This document shows positions 61,387 to 64,000 of a stretch of 64,000 nt of DNA, piece after piece; position 1 is the first letter of the stretch; each line of letters starts with the position of its first letter. The notes below the pieces were generated by a model. That model saw only the letters and a program-made list of their open reading frames with translations. It did not search any database and was not told where the DNA came from. The translations under genes and the position numbers were made by a program. Location of the stretch: positions 124,001 to 188,000 of the forward strand of contig NZ_LISW01000008.1 in the NCBI RefSeq assembly GCF_001905735.1, given 5' to 3'. Source of the stretch: Streptomyces sp. CB01249. Its GTDB lineage: Bacteria; Actinomycetota; Actinomycetes; Streptomycetales; Streptomycetaceae.

Positions 61387-62529
61387 ATGCCCGCCACCCC
61401 GTTCGACTGGATCGACGACGAGGCGCGTCGGCGCGCGGACGCGGGCCTGGTCCGCCGGCTGCGGCCCCGCGAGGCCGGGGCGGAGCTCCTGGACCTCGCG
61501 AGCAACGACTACCTGGGCCTCACCCGGCACCCGGAGGTGACCTCCGCGGCGGCGGACGCGGCGCGCCGCTGGGGCGGTGGGGCGACCGGATCCCGCCTGG
61601 TCACCGGCTCGACCGCGCTCCACGCCGAGCTGGAACGCGAACTCGCCGCGTTCTGCGGCTTCGAGGCCGCGCTCGTCCTCTCCTCCGGTTACGCCGCCAA
61701 CCTCGCGGCCCTCACCGCACTCACCGGACGCGGCGCCCTCATCGCGTCGGACGCGGGCAACCACGCCTCCATCGTGGACGGCTGCCGGCTCTCCCGGGCC
61801 GAGACCGCCGTCGTCCCGCACGCCGACCCGGAGGCCGTCCGCAAGACGCTGCGCGGGCACGGGGGCCGGAAGCTGGCCGTCACCGACTCGGTGTTCTCCG
61901 TGGACGGCGACGCCGCGCCGCTGGCCGCACTGGCCGCCGTCTGCCGGGCGGAGGGCGCCGCGCTCCTGGTGGACGACGCGCACGGGCTCGGGGTGCTCGG
62001 CGCGGGCGGACGGGGGGCGCTCGACGCGGCGGGGCTCGCGGGTGACGCGGACGTCGTCGCCACGCTCACCCTGTCCAAGTCCCTGGGCAGCCAGGGCGGC
62101 GCGGTCCTCGGGCCGGTCCGGGTGATCGACCACCTGGTCAACACCGCCCGGACGTTCATCTTCGACACCGGACTCGCCCCGGCCGCCGTCGGCGCCGCCC
62201 TGGGCGGGCTGCGGCTGCTGCGCCGCGAACCGGAGCGCGCGCTCAGGGCCCGTACGGTCGCCACCGCGCTGTACGAGGGGCTGACGGCGGCCGGTCTGAC
62301 CGCGGTGCGGCCCGACGCGGCGGTCGTCTCGGTCCGGGCGCCCTCGGCCGACGCCGCCGTGCGCTGGGCCGCCGACTGCCGGACGGCCGGGATGGCGGTG
62401 GGCTGCTTCCGGCCGCCGTCCGTGCCCGACGGCATCTCGCGGCTGCGGCTGACCGCCCGCGCGGACCTGACGGACGAGCAGGTCGCGCGGGCGGTGGAGA
62501 CGGTGCGGCGGACCGCACCGCAGAGCTGA
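61387..62529 (+). CDS. bioF: 8-amino-7-oxononanoate synthase
   Basis: The product is 380 aa. LDLASNDYLGLTRHP, GSRLVTGSTALHAELEREL, VDDAHGLGVLG, and the PLP-lysine TLTLSKSLGSQGGAVLG (~227) are typical of BioF. It condenses pimeloyl-ACP with alanine. It is divergent from bioB; a TAGGGT -10 box is at 61352-61357 and GGGA precedes ATG 61387. No bioC/bioH in the window. Confidence 0.95.
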   Translation: MPATPFDWIDDEARRRADAGLVRRLRPREAGAELLDLASNDYLGLTRHPEVTSAAADAARRWGGGATGSRLVTGSTALHAELERELAAFCGFEAALVLSSGYAANLAALTALTGRGALIASDAGNHASIVDGCRLSRAETAVVPHADPEAVRKTLRGHGGRKLAVTDSVFSVDGDAAPLAALAAVCRAEGAALLVDDAHGLGVLGAGGRGALDAAGLAGDADVVATLTLSKSLGSQGGAVLGPVRVIDHLVNTARTFIFDTGLAPAAVGAALGGLRLLRREPERALRARTVATALYEGLTAAGLTAVRPDAAVVSVRAPSADAAVRWAADCRTAGMAVGCFRPPSVPDGISRLRLTARADLTDEQVARAVETVRRTAPQS

Positions 62530-62548
62530 GGCGGTGGTCCGCCTCAGC
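62525..62548. terminator. Bidirectional hairpin containing both stop codons
   Basis: GCTGAGGCGG (62525-62534) and CCGCCTCAGC (62539-62548) pair around TGGT. The left arm contains the bioF stop and the right arm the DUF397 stop on the other strand. Confidence 0.75.
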
Positions 62549-62741
62549 GTTTCAGGCCGGAGACGAAGGACGTCCAGGCCGTCGGCGAGAACGCCAGGTG
62601 CGTCAGGCCGATGTCCTTCGAGTCGCGGACGGCCAGCAGCCGTCCGCCTCCGGACGGCGCGGTCTCGACGCAGTTGTTCATTCCCGTGCTGTAGCTGCTG
62701 CGTCGCCAGCGCGACGCGGGCCGGGCGGGGTGTTGGGACAT
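62544..62741 (-). CDS. DUF397 protein
   Basis: The product is 65 aa. WRRSSYSTGMNNCVETA, then VRDSKD and AFSPTAWTSFVSGLK is the complete DUF397 signature. Such small proteins nearly always pair with an XRE/DUF5753 regulator, here 25 bp upstream on the same strand. In S. coelicolor a pair of this type (Scr1/Scr2) has been reported to affect antibiotic production, and toxin-antitoxin-like behaviour has been suggested. Confidence 0.9.
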   Translation of the reverse strand: MSQHPARPASRWRRSSYSTGMNNCVETAPSGGGRLLAVRDSKDIGLTHLAFSPTAWTSFVSGLKR

Positions 62742-62766
62742 GACGCTTCCTCCGGGCGGTGGGGGG

Positions 62767-63627
62767 TCACCGGTCGCCGCGGTCGATCGCGGCGATCAGG
62801 TCCAGCGTGTGCTCCGGCGACAGCGCGTGCGTCTGAAGGGTCTCGAAGGCCGAGCTGTACGCCGCAAGGTCTTCTTTCCGTTCCAGATAGAGGCTACTCG
62901 TCAAGTGGTCAAGAACGACCACGTCAAGGTCGGAAGCGGTCGGAAAGGAGAAGATAACGAAAGGGCTCGTGAGGCTGACATAGCCGCCGACCGAGAACGG
63001 AAGTAACTGGAGTTGCACATGCGGAAGTTGTGCCACCCGGGCGAGATGGCGCAACTGCTCCCGCATCACCCGCCGGCCGCCGACCTCCCGGCGCAGCACC
63101 GCCTCGTCCAGGACCGCGCTCAGCCGCAGCGGCGGATCGCTCCGCAGCACCCCCTGCCGGGTCAGCCGCACCTCCACCAGTGAGTCCAGCTGACCGGACG
63201 GCAGCCCGTCCAGCGAGGCCCGGGTCACCGCGCGGGCGTAGTCGGCCGTCTGCAACAGGCCCGGCACCACCGTGGTCTCCAGCGTGCGGGCGGTGCGCGC
63301 CTGCGACTCCAGGCTGATGAAGTCGCGGTACTGGGGCGGGATGAGCCCCCGGTAGGCGTGCCACCAGCCGGCGCCGCCCCCGCCCGCCGAACCGGCGAGC
63401 GCGCCCAGGACCTCGCGGAGCTTCGGATCGTCCATGCCGTACGCGTCGAGGAGCCGGTTCACGTCGTCCGGCCGCACCCCGCTGACACCTGTCTCGATCC
63501 TGCTCACCTTCGACTGGTGCCAGCCGAGCAGCGCCGCCGCCTCCCGGCTCGTGAGCCCCGACGCCTGGCGCAGGCTCCGCAGCTCCTCTCCCAGCTTGCG
63601 GCGCCGCACCGCAGGGCCGTGCTGCAT
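62767..63627 (-). CDS. XRE-family regulator with DUF5753 domain
   Basis: The product is 286 aa. The helix-turn-helix TSREAAALLGWHQSKVSRIE (~27-46) precedes DUF5753 (~95-280; VVPGLLQTADYARAVTRASL, LDEAVLRREVGG, FSVGGYVSLTSPFVIFSF). ATG 63627 is chosen; the long extension to 63843 crosses a likely operator. It resembles the WhiJ/AbaA group, which acts in development. Operon with DUF397; divergent from an RsbW-like gene. Confidence 0.9.
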   Translation of the reverse strand: MQHGPAVRRRKLGEELRSLRQASGLTSREAAALLGWHQSKVSRIETGVSGVRPDDVNRLLDAYGMDDPKLREVLGALAGSAGGGGAGWWHAYRGLIPPQYRDFISLESQARTARTLETTVVPGLLQTADYARAVTRASLDGLPSGQLDSLVEVRLTRQGVLRSDPPLRLSAVLDEAVLRREVGGRRVMREQLRHLARVAQLPHVQLQLLPFSVGGYVSLTSPFVIFSFPTASDLDVVVLDHLTSSLYLERKEDLAAYSSAFETLQTHALSPEHTLDLIAAIDRGDR

Positions 63628-63712
63628 CCGATGACTCCCTCCGCTGTCCGACGAGCAGACAGTGTGGCGCCGGAGCGGGCCCGCGTGGGGAGAGTTCACC
63701 GGTTTGAGCGAC

Positions 63713-63728
63713 AGATATATGCATATCT
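63713..63728. promoter_or_regulatory. AT-rich operator candidate of the XRE trio
   Basis: AGATAT-atgc-ATATCT is a 16-bp dyad in an otherwise GC-rich gap. It is about 85 bp from the XRE start and 104 bp from the RsbW-like start, so it could control both. Confidence 0.5.
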
Positions 63729-63831
63729 TGGTGGATCGCCGCCACGGAGGGCGGTATCGGTGGCACTCTGGCGCGAAGCACAACCGGACCGCACGACGGC
63801 CCGGTACCGGGTGGGAAAGGGACGGCTCGCC

Positions 63832-64000
63832 ATGGCAGACCATCAGGAAGCACGTGTCACCCTGCCGAGCGAGCCGGTCTCGGTCTCCGCGGCCCGCGGG
63901 TTCGTCGCCCGGGTGCTGACGGAGTGGGGCCTGCCCGAGGAGGCGGAGATGGCCGACACCGTCCGCCTCATCCTCTCGGAGCTGGCCACCAACGCCGTCC
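63832..64000 (+). CDS. RsbW-like ATP-binding (anti-sigma type) protein, cut off by the window
   Basis: Only the first 56 residues are present: LPSEPVSVSAARGFVARVLT is the usual opening of the HATPase_c_2 proteins, and LILSELATNAV is the N-box (Glu and Asn). These Bergerat-fold kinases act on anti-sigma antagonists. The third member of the common XRE/DUF397/ATPase trio. The start ATG 63832 follows AAAGGGA by about 11 bases. Confidence 0.85.
   Translation, partial: MADHQEARVTLPSEPVSVSAARGFVARVLTEWGLPEEAEMADTVRLILSELATNAV

Overview
The window is chromosomal DNA from a Streptomyces-type actinomycete. The base composition is very GC-rich with almost all third codon positions G or C, GTG and TTG starts are common, coding density is high, and many families are typical of the genus: DUF397/XRE/RsbW-like trios, beta-helix AAA proteins, HutC and ROK regulators, a divergent extra EF-Tu, and SWIM/DUF6493 pairs. 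From memory, the order ung, lnt, extra tuf, sbcCD, purB, bioDAB/bioF resembles one arm-proximal part of the S. coelicolor chromosome. I saw no rRNA, tRNA, CRISPR array, integrase or intact insertion sequence. One small palindromic repeat looks transposon-derived.

Layout. 1-5.2 kb is accessory: a beta-helix/AAA fusion cut by the left edge, a membrane-anchored bulb-lectin protein, then a lower-GC patch with a secreted protein and a PASTA-like lipoprotein. 5.3-11.9 kb holds a HipA-like kinase with DUF3037, two short-chain dehydrogenases behind a good promoter and operator, an orphan peptide-binding lipoprotein, uracil-DNA glycosylase and small proteins. 12-19.7 kb holds a TetR/flavin monooxygenase pair with twin operators, an oxidoreductase, apolipoprotein N-acyltransferase, a universal stress protein, UppP and a TVP38-like protein. 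19.7-30.7 kb has a divergent EF-Tu behind a possible attenuator, then transporters, a hotdog protein, DedA, gamma carbonic anhydrase and small conserved enzymes. 30.7-35 kb is sbcDC.

35-41 kb is amino-acid and sulfur related: two Lrp/AsnC regulators, rhodanese, a DUF885 peptidase-like protein, a trans-sulfuration enzyme and a membrane ACT-GNAT protein. 41-45 kb is the SWIM/DUF6493 pair. 45-50.5 kb is regulatory: MocR with a drug/metabolite exporter, a HutC regulator with a dre-like site, and a ROK repressor. 50.5-57.8 kb has mug, purB, a GDSL hydrolase, two coupled CNNM/CorC proteins behind a possible structured leader, the palindromic repeat, a GNAT and a P450. 58-62.5 kb is the biotin locus, with bioB-bioA-bioD on minus and bioF divergent. 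The right edge is an XRE-DUF397 pair divergent from an RsbW-like ATPase that runs off the window.

Regulation is visible in places. There are clear -35/-10 pairs with a recurring TAGnnT -10 box, several of them placed for leaderless mRNA. There are inverted-repeat operators next to their likely regulators, and strong hairpins between convergent genes. Functions come from motif and family recognition by eye; no search was run.
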